Shown one piece after another: positions 13,701 to 28,700 of a DNA stretch of 64,000 nucleotides. The stretch is taken from assembly GCA_958450365.1 (NCBI GenBank), contig CAUEEP010000900.1, forward strand, positions 927,501-991,500, in the 5' to 3' direction. The position numbers and the translations under genes are program-made. The first letter of the stretch is position 1. The number at the start of each line of letters is the position of its first letter. The notes under the pieces are model-generated. The model saw nothing but the letters and a program-made list of their open reading frames with translations, was not told where the DNA came from and did no database searches. The DNA comes from Mesorhabditis belari. Taxonomy: Eukaryota > Nematoda > Chromadorea > Rhabditida > Rhabditidae.

Positions 13701-16700
13701 TATCTAGAAAAGGTCTTTTTTTAATAAAGCCTCTATTAAGTTTCACAGCACCGCCGGCACATCCCTTTTCTTTTGACGCCTACTGTTTTGAGGTTTATTT
13801 TTGCCGTTTCATTATCAAATCCCAATATCCATTTATTTAGTTAGTCTGGAACGTCAGCAATCCACTCAACGAGCAGATCGGCTTCTTGATGACTTTAGAA
13901 ACAGGTAAGAACCAAGAAAGTGAAGGCGTTTTTCTACCAATGGCTGGCCCTTGTTTGAGAAAGAAAATTAGGAACTTTAAGATTTAAGAATGGGAATCGA
14001 AAACCACGATCGCTTCCTAAACTAGCATTTTCTTATTTTTCACGTGTCGGAAATGTTGATATGCAGAAATTTAAATGCAAATTAAAGATATTAAAATAAA
14101 TGTGAAATTAAAATAAATGAAATTCAATATATCAAATTAAAAGTGCATGTAAATAATTCGCATTCAATAAACTAGCATGTAATTACGGCGCTTATGGCAT
14201 TTCATGAACGCATTTCAATGGGGTGTATATTAATAGAATGGGTATTGGTTGGGAGGATCTCTAATCATAACTTTTGGCTTGAAATTAAAGATATTCAGCT
14301 CGCGGTTGGCTGGGTATCGTAAACTGGTTTTATTTCGAGTATTTACGGTAGTTCATTTTAATTACTAACATATAATCTACTATGTAAATCTTCCAGAACC
14401 AGAACCAAGGGTCTTTTGCGTTGACCGAAGAAACGCCGTCGTTTGCGATTCACGGGAAACGTTTACTAACGTTTGCGGTGATCATTAATCGGAAGCCGTC
14501 AGCTCAATCCTATCAATTCAGATAATCAAAATAACATTCAACGCGAGTAGCAGCATTATAGTGGATTTTACGAGACATGATTGCTTAAATGTTGATAACT
14601 CCTCGAATTCGTGCCTCGACCCGGCTCCATTTTCGATCAACAAAGAGATACGAACAGAATATGATCGCGATTTGAGTGGAAATGTGTATGTGCACAATAC
14701 AAGTAAACCCAAAAATGTAGAATTGGGGACCGCGAAATGGCCTAATTTTCACAAATGCTCTTGAAAATGGTCAATTTTTTCCCCACCCTAAATCTCTTTC
14801 CTTCTTATTTTGTCTAATAAAAAAGCTCTTTTACTATTAACTAAATAGAGAAAAAGAATTCTATGGTGAGATGTCTGTGAACTGTTATCCAAAATATGGA
14901 GCATGTCTAAAGTCAGATCATTCAGATCACTCGTCTCAAGTCCCAAAATTTCAGTAAAATTGGTGATGAAACCGAAGCGAAAACGATTTTTAAAGAAGTC
15001 CTATTCTAACCTTAAACATGGGTATCTGAGCCGGCAAGCCAATTCGAACAATAATTCGTAGCCACCTCACGCTAGAGTTATTTACTTAGTTAATAATAAA
15101 GTGCTTAAGCTCTTCATATTGACAAAAACGAACGTAAACAATTTATGGTGGTGCAAAAAAGAATGAAAGCATTTGGTAATATCTTAGTGCGAGGAAGGGC
15201 TTCATGGGCGTATTTTATAATTTTGAGTATTAAATAAAAGTATTAGATGTTTTCTGAGAGCTGAGATCACGTTCCCCACAAGATGGTGTAGTTAGTTTTT
15301 TGCAATACAATAACGGGTTTCGGGGTTCCTAAAACATGTGTCCATGAAGCGCCCCCCCCCGTACTTAGGACAGATTATTGCACTTTTAAGGAAATAGCGT
15401 ATTTTTGCGTAGTAGATGCTTGGATGTCAAAGAAACTCTTCGTTAGTTTAGAATTCAACATTTCAAAACACAATAATAGAGTATAATCGAATATACCGTA
15501 AATCCTCTATTTTTCGATACCATCCTAGGATGTCGTTTTATATTGCAATGTAAAAAGCACTTATGGATTATTAAGATAAATTAGTAGATAATATTATTCA
15601 TTTTTCCCCAGTTACACCAAAAAACCATTTAGCAACAACAATTAAGCAATAGAAATTAGCCAAAAAATTACCTTCAAGTAAAAATCGACAACGTTTGAGT
15701 TGGAATAAATGCTAACATGCTACGCAAACAAACATAGATATTTTAATCAGAATGTCGTTCCATTGGAGAGTGTCGCTCTATTTTCCGATACCCCCTAGGG
15801 TGTTTTTCTAATAGAGGATTTACGGGTTTTTGAAAATCCGGACATTTCATGCTCGCTAACCCAACAGCTTAAGACCATGGGCCTATGCAGAAGATGATGG
15901 TGAGGATCATCCAGGAAGCCTTTGGACAAATCGCTTCGTGTTGAAAGGCGTGGATGAGCTGTTCATTCGATCCGTCGATTTAGAAGCTGAATATGCTGTT
16001 TCTTTTCGAGTCGCCAGTTGGGTGGACGGCGAGTGATTCTTTGTGTTTTTTTTAAGTTTTTATTTTAGAAACAAGAAAAGTGCTTCTAATTTTCAACAGA
16101 AAGAATGACCCCCGATCAGGCGCAATACGCTATCTTGTCGTCGTGGAGGAGAATGTTGTCGCAACGATTGTGGCAGATCCTGAAACGCAATATTTGTTTG
16201 TTATTTTTGAAACCAGATTAATTTTTGAAGCATTCAACACCCAAATGTTATGCGATAACTTTTTGAAGGCAATACTTTTTAAATTCAATTTTGCCAGCAA
16301 TTCGGCACGAAATTTTAAGACTGTTAGGCGAGATTGGGGTAGATTTGACTGTTATAGAGAAAATTGGAGCGTTAACCCTAAAAAATTTTTCAGAAAAAAT
16401 TTGCTAGCGCTCTCAACGGATGATCCATTCAGCTTCAAATTCTATAATCGAATCGATTTAACGAAATTTTTGCATAAATTGGGCAAATTAGTGTTCGATT
16501 TAGCAATTTTCGCCTTAAATGTACTATTCAACGAATATTTCTAGCTGAATATCGCAATTTTCTATGTTAATTAAGCCTAATTTTCTAGGCTAATTGTTAA
16601 ATCTTTTATTGTTCATTGGTAAGGAATTTATCAAAAGCGGTGATCAAGAAGTAGCTGCAAACATTGCCCTATTTCTAAAAAAAAGCTCGATTCTATAATC

Positions 16701-19700
16701 GAATTTGATGCTGAATCTGCATTGCGAAACTCCACTATTCAGATCGGGCAGCCCACGGGTAGCGATGCGACCAATCGGCAGAGTTTCTAATTCAGATGAT
16801 TGCGTAGTTTTTCAGGTGGGATTTAAATAAGCATAGTCATGGAATATCTTGGCGTTCAGAAACAACTGAACTGCTTCGGCAGCACAACGGCCTTTAAAAC
16901 GTATGCAGGGGCCGATCCGGGGCTTCATCCAGCCGAGAAACATCATTTGATTGATGGAAGGTTTCTAACTTACAATTAACCTTTTAAAAAGACTCTCAAC
17001 GGAGACCTTTAAGGCTTAGGGGTGCTCAGCAAAAAGGCCTGGTTTTTTGCTTGGCCTAATGTTTGACGGATTTCTGATGACTACATGACAAGAAAATGCT
17101 CTTAGAAAACGACCAAAATTAGTGGTTTGGCTTTTTGGCTTAGATGTTGCCTGACATGGTCCTGAAAATGGTGTTCAGAGGCCGAGTTCACCAACCGAGT
17201 CATTGGCTCGGCTCAAGCTGAATATCTTTGATTCAAACTAAAAAAGAGTGTAATTATGGGCTTTGCAGTTTGAAGTAAAGATATTCAGCTTGAACTGACT
17301 CGGTGACTCGGTTTGAATCACGGTGAACACGGTCTCAGCACAGCCCTGGTGCTCAGGTACTAGATATGGGATCCGATCGGTTTTTCATCGGGCCGGATCA
17401 GATGCATACAATCCTATCTGACAGAAGGGTTTGTCGCATCGGCTTGGATCAGATCCGATCCGGATAACCCGGTATAAATGGATGTTAATTCTTCAAAGGT
17501 CTAAATATAGAATTACAATAGGAAATTTTTGTTCAAATTTTTATTCGATTTTTTATTCAAAAACGTAAATTAAGATTACATTTAAATACATATTTACCCT
17601 AATTCAATAGGGGAGTCCATCGGATCGGATTCACTCCGATGGGTAGGTCGGGTCGGATTCCCGATGGCCGATCTATGAGATGAAGCGTTGGATTGGAATC
17701 CAGTGAATACGATCCGGATCCCATGCTTATCAATGGCCTTAAAACAACAAACAACCAACTGTCTTTGCACAGATATCCTTCACTTCTCATCGACTCCACA
17801 TCCACCGCCACCACTCTTTTCACCGAGCAACAATGCGCGTTTTGCCTCGAGTTCCAGAAAAACCCTCTAGAAAGTATGCAAGTAGAAAGTAGCTCGGCAA
17901 TGCCCAAGCGACTTTAGGTTATATTCTAGACGAGATGTCCCTATGGACATCGGCCTATTTCCCGTGGATTTTCGACAAACCGGAACGAATCGCTTTGGGC
18001 TCATTGCCATTAGTATCTTATGGCTCTCTGAACAATCAGGTAGGTGATGCCAAATTAAATATTGAGCCGTGGCTTGTGCCCTTTAGAAAACCAAATCGCT
18101 CGACTTGCAATTCATGCAAGTCGAAGGTGGTGTTGCCCAAGTGATGGGCCTCAGATCAGAACCGACCAGAGTTTGTATGCTTGGGGATGGCGAATTAAAA
18201 CCGCCCCAGATTATGAAGTTTGTTTTTTTAACAATAGACTACAGTTGACTCTCGATTTAACGACGTTCGATTTAATATGATTTGATCCCGGCCAGAGCTC
18301 CATTGTTCTCTAGAGTCTAGACATAAGGTGCTCGATCCAACGATTTTGTTTTGGTGAAAGTATGGACAAGGAAAAAAAAAAAAAAAAAAAAGGTTTTCCC
18401 TTTCCCCGCCTTTATTCCCTTTTTTTTTTTTTAAAAATATTATTTTTTTTTATAATTTTTAAGCCCCCTTCGATCAAGGAAAAGAAAAAATAAAAAAAAT
18501 AAATAAAGGAAAAAGGGGGGGGGGGGGGGGGGGGAGGGAGAGATTTTTTAAAAAGTTTTTTTTATATTTGATTTAACGATGAAATTTTTGCATAAATTGG
18601 GAAAATTAGTGTTCGATTTAGCGATTTTCGCCTTAAATGTACTATTCAACGAATATTTCTAGCTGAATATCTCAAGTTTCTATGTTAATTAAGGCTAATT
18701 TTCTAGGCTAATTGTTAAATCTTTTATTGTTAGTTGGTAATGAATTTATAAAAAGCGGTGATCAAGAAATAGCTGCAAACATTGCCCTATTTCAATAAAA
18801 AGCTCGATTTAACGATAAGTTTATAAAAAGTTCGTCTTTTCGCTCGATTAACATCATTCGTCTAACGGTAATTCCATTTAGATAGCTTTAATCGTTTAAG
18901 TTTAATCGTTATCGTTAGATCGAGAGTCGAGTATGCATATTTTGATTCTCTCTTTTGCGATCGATCCTTTTCCGTTTAGTGTCACTCAAACGAATTTCAC
19001 TCAACTTGGCAGCTTCGAACGCGTCGAGCTCCAGTGTATCAGAGTAAAACATTGCAATTAGATATTTTAAATAAATTTATAACTAAAGGTACTATCAAGC
19101 AACAAAATTTTAGGTATACTTTTCCCCCAATCAGCCGCTTGCAGAGGATTATGGTTTTATGATGGTGGTGAAGGAACTGAAATTAAACAGCTATGAATTG
19201 AACGAGATGAATCCATCATTCGCCATCCATGGAGCACGACTTCGAGGATTAGATGTACTATCGACTCTCAATTTAACGATGCTCAAAGGACAGGAGAAAC
19301 CCATCCTTAAATCGAATGCATTTACGTTAATATTAACTATCGTTAAATCGAGAGTTGACTAATCTTTTGAATCTGTTTCTTTTCTTTTTTTAGTTGGAAA
19401 ATGTCGTATTTAGGCCATTCTGGTGGACTCATCCGAGAATGTCGATTTTCTTGTCGATTTTACACAAATCAATTGCAAATTGGATGAGGTTGTTGGATAA
19501 ATAACTTTGTTATATCGATTATCCATTGATTTTAGATGTCAAAGGTCTGTTCCGATCCGTTCCCATTCAATCTTTGGCTGCCTGGGGACTCAAATTCTAC
19601 GGATTTAGTGGCTATGGATAGTCGAAGAATGTATGGTTAATTATTTTTTATCGAATTAAAAAAATGAATTTCCTTGAATTTGCTTCAGTGAACTTGCTCC

Positions 19701-22700
19701 GATTAATGACGACGGACCGTCGAGCTATTTCTACACGACCCTCTTCAGTTTCACTAATACAACGCAGCTCCGAATCTCTCATATCATCGACGCGAATACC
19801 ACCGATTACGCGATTTCGATTAGAGTTGCTCAATGGACTGATCGTTTGAGACAAATTTGCCAAGAATGTATTCCCTCCATTTAGCGACAAAAAAGATCCT
19901 CGTCATTCCGGGGATGAAAGAGCAAGATGCTTTGTACAATGTGTTGGTGGAAGAGGGTTTGATTGCGACGCTCGTCGTTCATCCAGATAATTACAAGTAA
20001 TAATGGTTTCAGTGAATTGCTCTAAACACGTCAAAACCTTGGCCAACAAATTAGCTAAGAATGCCACAGATTCTAACTTGGTCTCTAGCAAAACGAAAGC
20101 AAAAATGACTGAAAAGTGAAAAAGTGAAGTGATTTTGCTTGAAAAGACTTCCTTTAGGGGGCCAAATTAGGATACGGTACTTATTGGGATGCCGTTTTTG
20201 GAAAATTTCCGGGCCAAGCCAAGTCAAAGCCAGCAAAAAAAAGCAAAAAGAGTCTAAATTTTTGAACGTGAATTTTTTTCAAAATCTAGCTATTTATATA
20301 GTTTTTCTACACACCAAAACCACTTTTATTTTTAAGGAAACATTTTAGAAACAAAGAAAAAGGCATAAAAATGCACTTAGGCTTTTGGCTTTGGCCTTGG
20401 TTTGGCTCTTGGCTTTTTCTGGCAGTCCTGCTTATAGTGCAAAATTATAAAAGGCACTATTTTTGAAACCGCATTCTGTGGGTTTTTGGGCAAAGCGCAA
20501 GCATCTTGCAATTTTTTTAATACTTCTAAACTGCGGCTAAACTTAATAAATCACTAACACTTGATAAATCTAGACGGACCGACACATTCTATGGACCACT
20601 TATGACAATGCAGGTTGTTGATCCATCCTCGAAACTGTGCCCCCATTTCCAGGTATTTTATTTTTGATTGCCGAAATAACTAAAGAGCAAAAAACATTGG
20701 ATGACCGTGGGATTTCCATAGAAGACCTATAACAGTCGATAGAGTTTGAAGTCTTGTTTCCCCAAGGTTACACGTGTTTTCAAGTACAATTTTTGAGATT
20801 TGCTAAAATTTCTGATGGTATCCCTTGCTCGTCAAAAATCTATTAAACAAATTTCAAGAAATTTACGTAAAGTTATTCTTTTTAAAAAAATAGAAGTGTG
20901 GAGCTTACTAATAAGTACAAAATTATAGTTTTATATGGCCATAGAGACTATATCTAAAAAAATGCTTGAATTGTTCTGACGAATTTTTGACGCGCAAGGA
21001 ATACACTTCAAAAACACTTTTCAACGATTCTATTCAGAAAAGCATCACGTGCACAAATGATACTGTTTATCTCGTACTTTGCTGGTGCCGATCCTGGGAT
21101 CCAAACGAATCTTTTCATCAATTAATCAACGACACGTTAAATGCTTCAATGAATAATTGAAAATAAAATGTTTCAGATCACAGAGCCTTGCTGTGTACTC
21201 GACCTCGACTTCGGCGACGCTTTTCACGAAAGACAATGCATGTAGCTTTTGCCTTCAATTCGACATGAGAAGTCCAGGTTGTCATTGTTTAGAATACTCA
21301 ACAGCGTCACTCAACAAAACCTCATTTTCTGCTCACAACCCTTTACAAAAACAATATTTTTAAAAGCTGGATTCAGGATTAGATTTTGCATCCGGTAGGA
21401 ACTTTTGAAGCTGAAGGGATCAATTTATGAAGGCGTCATAAGGTTCGATATTAAAAAAGTCAAAAAATGGGGAATTTCCATTGATGGCTTTATAACTTTT
21501 TATAAAATAATCCATTCAGCTTTAAAATTTTTAACCAGATGCGAAATTTAGTGCTGAATCAATTTAATGCTGAAATCAAAATCAGGTTTCGAAAATATTG
21601 CCTCTATAAAAAGTTAGGGAGCAAAAAATATTTTTTATCGCGGAACCTTAACTTCTTCAAAGCAGCTTACTTTTAAATGTAGGGTCATCGAATTCCATTT
21701 TGGACCTCGAAGGCTTCACCATTTGGATGCATCCCTTCTATCCGTGGATACATGACTCAAGCGAGAGAAAAGAGAGCTTTGATGAGGGGCAAATGTCCGG
21801 GATACCCGGAGAAATTTATAGAGGAGTAAGTAAAAAAATGAGAACGATGAGAGTTTATTCAGAAAGGGAGCCGTAGAAGCAAATAAAACAACAAACGTAT
21901 TTAGAACAAATCGTGGAGTGTGGGCTTCACGGTGCGCATGCGACGAATTGCTGCAGTTCGAGTGGAGATCACCGCTTATGATTCGGAAAATTGTGACGGA
22001 AATGGGGAAGCAACGTTTCGAAAAGGAGTGAGTTAAATAAAAAAACAAATCTAAAGAGATTAATTGATGCCAAACTTTGGATTTGTTGGATTGGTAACTC
22101 ATTACACTTCTTGATAGTATTCGAAACTTCCGTAATTCCATGAAACTAAAAAAAGCATGAAACGGAAACTTTTCATGGACTGTGCTTCACGGGTCGAGTC
22201 TCTTACTTTAAATCTTTGAACACTCAGTTTGAATCGAAATTTAAGATAACAAAAAAGTCTCCTCTCGCTTTATGTATGTAATCCAATAATCACGCATCAC
22301 TTTATAATAGAAGCGAGAAAGTAATTTGCCGTGTGAAAATTCATGAAGCATAATCAAAGGCCCAATAGAATCTGAAATTTCACTTAAAATCACTCGCATG
22401 CACAGTCAAACCTCTTTAGTAAACTAACCTCTGTGGTGATCGGTGTTTAAAAGCTCCCAACTAAGAAAATACATCCTCTTTAGCAACCGGTTTTTGTCGG
22501 TTCCCTTCGATAATTTACTAAAGAGGTTTGAGTGTATTGGCTGTTTAAAATAAGGGATTCGACCAAATTGCGAAGAAATTTGATCTTTTTAAAATGAGCT
22601 GCCACGTAATAGCCATCAAGCTTGGAATGCAGACGTCTGTAGACAATGCCCTTTCCGCAGACAGCAGACAGCACCTTGCAGACATCCTGCGGTCTGCAGA

Positions 22701-25700
22701 CAGCAGAAAAATAAAACAAAAGAGAAAACAAAAAAATGAAAATGAACACGAAACGCTTGAAAAATTTCGTGTGAAAAGTCCAAACGGGTAGAGTATTTTA
22801 CTCATTTACCCTGCTGAAACCCCTATTAAAACACATGTTTACATTCTACAACACCGACGCGTGTATCGGGAGAAAACAAATCGAAAAGTTGAGATTAACT
22901 TTGAAAAAAAATTCATGAATGAACCCCTTGATAAAGTGGGGCTAAACTTAACCAAAGGCTGCGAACTTTAAAGTTGCCAGAGTGCGAACCTTCAGGGTTG
23001 CGAAGGGTGTGAACTTTAGGACTTGCCCACCGCACATACGCTCATGCCCCCCATATCCCTCATGCCCCCTCGATTGTATAGAGATTGTATCAAAATAATC
23101 TCAAGCACCACAAACAAATGATTTCTACGTTGTTTTCTACAAAAGTATGCCATTTTATGGGATCTAGAGTTATTTTTTTATTTTCGTTAAGATTTGGATC
23201 TTTCGGCTCCAGCACAGCTAACTACCCTTCCCTGACACCTTCGGCTTCCGGTGCCATATAGCCCCGCAAATCTAGCATTTTTCAGTTCTTCCGTTGGCGG
23301 GGCATCACGACCAATAATAGCGTCAACTACGTTACGCGCATGAATTTGGTTTAGCCAAAAGCCCTAGGAGACAGTATCGAAAACCATACGGATTAAGAAC
23401 TCTCCCTCTTACAGTACGTACTTTAAAAGTGCGTGCCCAAAATTGTCTGTTCCAAGTTTGATGGCCATATCCTCGTTTTTCGGTGGTCTTAATCAAACCG
23501 AAGCTTGGATTATGTGGGGATCAAAAAATTGCCTTCAGCATTTGTGCCAAGTTCAATTAGATGTACATAAATGCTGTTGTGCTCATTTCCATGAAAATTT
23601 ATCAGTTTCTAGAGATACGCAAAAATAGGCACCATCACGAGCTAGTTTCCAACCTAATGCAATTTTTTCAGCACTAATGCTACTGGCACAACTTGGAGCT
23701 TCAGCGCCAAATGTATTTGGGTGAGCGTCGGGCAAGATTCCATGTGCAGAGGACAAGTTTATATCTATAATTTTTAAGTATTTTCGAAATCAACAAAGGC
23801 TTTTCACTCCAAAAGCTGCCTCTGAAACAACTAGAAGCCGAGGGATACATCAGCACTTTAGTTGTGGTGGAATGCGATTGGGTCCTACACGGATGAGAGC
23901 GGTTTCTTGCTGACTATCGAGGAAGATTCTACAACAACTCCCGGTGCCATCTATTACCTCGGCATCTCGGAACCGACCGTTGCTTTTCATGCCGCTGACG
24001 TTTATGAACTTTCTGGTTTTTTCTATTTTTTTTATGGCAATTGGGGGGAGGGCAAAAACTTAGGTATACTTTGGAGCCTGATATTCGGCGATTTTGAAAA
24101 GAAAAGATATCAGACTTGTAGATAGCTCAATTTAAAGCTCTGATCATGCTGTCTTTTAGCAAAATCAAAGTCAGTTTACGTCGAGGCTGCGGAGAATTCC
24201 TCACTGAGTTTGGAGTTTGTGTATGCCTGCATGAAAGAAGAGGTGAGGTTTTTAGAAATGCTAGAAGAATACCCTATCAAATATGGAGTATTCAGACAGG
24301 AATGTGTATACATCGTCTGCCTTTTTTTCTGAATCAGGAGAACGCCGTTATTGCGTGCAACGAAAGGTTGTTGACCAACCGTTACAATCAAGCTAATCGC
24401 TTGTCACCTATAGCTTTTCCATCACTTCCGGTCACATCATGAGCTGCAAAACGGATCTTATTGGTTCGAGTTTGGAGCTCCTTTGGGACATCGGAGCAGA
24501 ACAACAACTTTTCTTTAGCCCTAGCGGAGCATTTCTCGTCTCAATCACTCAATATATAGGCGAGTTTCCAAAAGTTCCTTATTCCCTTATTCTCCAGGTC
24601 AACTTTCGTGTTTTTTAGCGGATCAACAGATAATAACTCTGCCGGGTGGATTTGAAGAGATTCGCGTAAATGCTACCAAAACCCCGATATGGATCACTTT
24701 AATTTTTGATGGCAATCCACAAATTTTGACAAAACTCTACTCGGTAGTTTTGCTTGCAAGAGCACCAAAATTGACCATTTATTCAGGAACCGATCAAAAC
24801 TGCATGCCAATATGATCTTATGCTTTTATCATATCGTCCGAAGCCCACTGATCCCGCCTATCATCTGATGACGTTCAGGTCGGGTGTGAGCGTGTGCCCA
24901 ACTTATGACACATATTCAGTGAATCGGTGCCATTTTACGAACAATACCTCCTCAACAGGGTCTATACTGTGGAAATCCCGGTCGACTGCTCACCGAGATT
25001 AGCCGTAGCGCAGAGGATTGAGAAAGGCATTTGTTTTGTTTTTTAGTCTTCATCTTGTTATTGGGTTGGGGAGAATGCGTCGGCGCCGAAAATCAAAAAA
25101 ATGTCTAAAACTTCTAGCAGACTTCGTCAAATAATATGCGTTTGATATCAGTAGAATGGTTAACTAATTCTCTACAAAATGACATTTAAAAGAAAATTCA
25201 AACAGCGCCTCCGCTCAAGAAAAAGCCATTTTTCACCAAAAACTACAAACTGTCACCTAGAAAAAACCATTGGTGGGATCTTCCTGCAAATTTGGCAACT
25301 TAAGTAATTGAATGTGCTCTATCTTTTTTATATAAACACCAAAGAAGGTTTATGTGAAAGAAACTGTTCAAATGATGAGTCGGACTCTTTGCCATTTTAA
25401 CCAGCGGCGTTTGGAAGTTCATAAACTCCACGAAAGAAAAGCTTTGTGGAATCTCTCAAAAGTCATTTTGTAGAGAAATAGTGGATCCTTTTGATGAAAC
25501 CAAACGTATGTTTAAAGAAGGCTTTATGTGTGCAAAAAGTCCCTTTAAAGTTTGGCGCCGACTCATTCTCCCCAACCCAATATTATTTAGGTTGTGCCGA
25601 GTTTCACTACTAGGTAATAAACATAGCCCCTGGTGTAGTGACAAGCACTAAACAACTTTATTTAAATAACAGAATGATCTCCTCGGATTGTAGGTTTAGG

Positions 25701-28700
25701 ATAAGTAGACCTAAAGTATGTGAGACATTATGGAGAAGACTGTTTCTTTAGATCTGCATTGTTATTACTCAGAAGTTGCCGGCTTAGTACGTTTTATTAT
25801 ATTGAGACATGAAAGTACCTCCAACAAATATTAGGGAGGAGTCGGGGGAAGACATAACTCAGTGAGCGTCCCAAAGGGTGACGGAGCATCAGACTGATCT
25901 AAGCAGGGTCTAGTCAAAAGGGCTCTCCTTTCCTCTGGACGTGTTGGAGTCTCATCTCGGCGCCCTAAGGGGATCCCCTACAATTCTAGCAAAAGTTCTT
26001 TTACAGATTTCAACATTGACGATGAGGTATCTAATTGTGAGGGGGAAAGAATCATTGCCACGCCCGGCTACATGGTCTCTGGTGATCCGTTCGAGAAGGG
26101 TCACACCCTCACGTATCGGCTATCGTGCAGTAAGAGTTGGAAGGCTTAAAGAAAGAACTTTTCGGAATTTTGGATGGTTCTTTGTTTAATGTGAAAGCCG
26201 AAGTGATGAATTTCATCGACGGAAACCTTACGATTGAAGCAAGGGATTACCAAAACCTAATAATAGCCAATGAGAGGTATGAATCATTCTTCATACCGCT
26301 CGGTAATAGACCTTATTTTAGAATTGATAACTCGTCCAACATGACACTGGCCAATATCACTAATTTTAACGTCAGTACAAGGCTTATTTGTCTTTCGAAT
26401 GGATAATTTCAGCTGAACTGGACTCCGTACAACGTCACTCAACATCGAGGCGCTCTTGTTATGGTTCAAATAGAGAAAGGCGCGCTGCTTAAGGCTTATA
26501 TTACTAATCGTAACAACATTTAGCGTCCGATGGAAATGTTGTGGAGAAAAGCAGCTCTAAACCATTCGTCAAGTGGATTTTGTTGGGCTTTGGCGTATTT
26601 GTCCTCTTGGCAGTCGTAGCTGGAATTGGCTCTTTTATCAGAATAAGAAAAGCGTAAAGTTTTGGAAGCTATAGGCAGTGCTTATACGTAGATGTTGACC
26701 AGAAATAACATGAACAAACTTTTTTCGATTCTTCCACGCACAAAAAGTCCCCAAGGTTCAAGTGTTATACATCATTTTGAAGCTAAACGTTCCCTCCTTC
26801 TAATGAGGCAAAGCATTTGTGTTGAATACTGAAGTGTGTCGACCGACTCATCAAAAAATGATTGTTAATTGAGGAATATAAGGATTCAAAACAAATGCTT
26901 TGCCTCATTAGAAAGAGGGAATTCTCAGCTTCGAAATTATGTATAACACTTTAACTTTAGGTAAATTTTTGTGTAGCTAAGCACTTGTTCAAAACAATTT
27001 TGACCACGTTATTTCTTGTCATCCTATTTGTACCACGCTGAAGTTTGTATTCGCTATCGGCAAAATGAAAGTTTATAGGTTTCGTGAAATGTTTAACCAT
27101 GGCGTGCTTCTTGGACACTTTCGTGACAACATGGATAGAGTAACAGAAGCACAGAAAAGCTTTAATCTTTTTTTTGCTTAGAAGCAAGAATACACTCCCT
27201 CACAAGTCGACGAGATATGGGAGGTATCGGCAAGGAGTTTGCTCGTTTTCGATGAGAAGCTGGGCACCGGCGCGTACGCGGTCGTCTATCGAGGATACCT
27301 CAAAGATATGCCACCAGTCGTCAAGATCTATCCATCACTACAGGTATTATCACCCTGTTTATGTTTTTTTTATTCTTTTGACCGTTCGTTTTTTGACTTT
27401 TACCCGATTTTGCAGTTTTTATTCTCCCGATTTTTTGTATTAATTTTGAAGCTTATGACTGGGGAAAAATTATAAAAATGTAAACTAATAGTAAGCATAC
27501 TCCGTCCGCAACCTGAAGTTTTGAGGTCTCGTTCTTCCTTAAAAACGATGGTAACGATGTGGCGGTGAAATCTCCGCATGAACAAGCGACACACACAGAC
27601 AGGTTTTTTAAAAATGTGTTGTTTATTTTTATTGTGTAAATTTAGAGAAGAGTTCTTGGCGGAGATCGAATTTATGAAACAGTTGCCCTTCCATCCGCAT
27701 CTTCTCTCGCTTGTCGGCTGCTCGACGAATCCCGAATATCCGTTGATTGTGACGGGCATCTGTGAACTCGGCGCTTTACTCTCACTCCTCCGACAAATGG
27801 ATCCGGAACATTCGGAACATCAAGTAAAGCTATTTACTTATGGAAAACAATAGAAATACAGTGCCCACGGTTTAGTAAATAATCTCTTTAAGCTTTATAG
27901 GAGTCGCCTCTCAAATTCGACGATCTAGTCCCAATTGGTTGGCAAATCAGTGACGCGCTGGTTTGTGAATGCCTTGAATTTTTTCCTCTAAACCAAAAAG
28001 GTTTTGAGGTTTTCCTCTCAGCCAAAGAGATTGTTCATCGAGATGTGGCCGCCAGAAATGTGCTCGTCACAAAAACAAAAACGGCTAAGGTTTCAGTGCA
28101 AAAAAAACTCTACCAAATTCCTTTCAGCTCTCGGATTTCGGACTTTGTCGCTTCCAAAAAGACCTGGTACCAGGAATGCGTGATGGAAAGTTTCCGCTCA
28201 AATGGATGGCACCCGAAGCAATCGAATTTGCCGATTTCTCGACGGAGAGCGATGTGTGAGTGTCCAAGAGCCAGAACATAAAAAGTGCATTGGAAATAAA
28301 GTTTTCAGTTGGTCATTTGGTGTTCTCCTCTACGAGATGTACAGTTTTGGGGAATCGCCGTGGTCTGACGTGGAACCAGAAGACTTATTACCTGCATTCA
28401 AAAGAGGCCAACGACTAGCGATTTCATCAACAGCTCCCGCTTTGATGTTTGTGCTGCAAACTTTTTGCTATTTCTACGATAAAAGACAAAGAAGTGTCGT
28501 TCCCTTTTTGAGGAAATGAAAGAGAAACAAAACAAACCTCAAATCCAAACTGTCAAAAATTTTTAGTGATAGATGACAGTACGCTACTTTGCAATGGGAT
28601 CATAAATACAATTAGTGCTCCACTACGACGCTTCCTTACACTGTGGACTGCCAAATTTAACCCAATTTTCAGTCAGAAAGTGTCCGCGTCTTGTTGGGAG

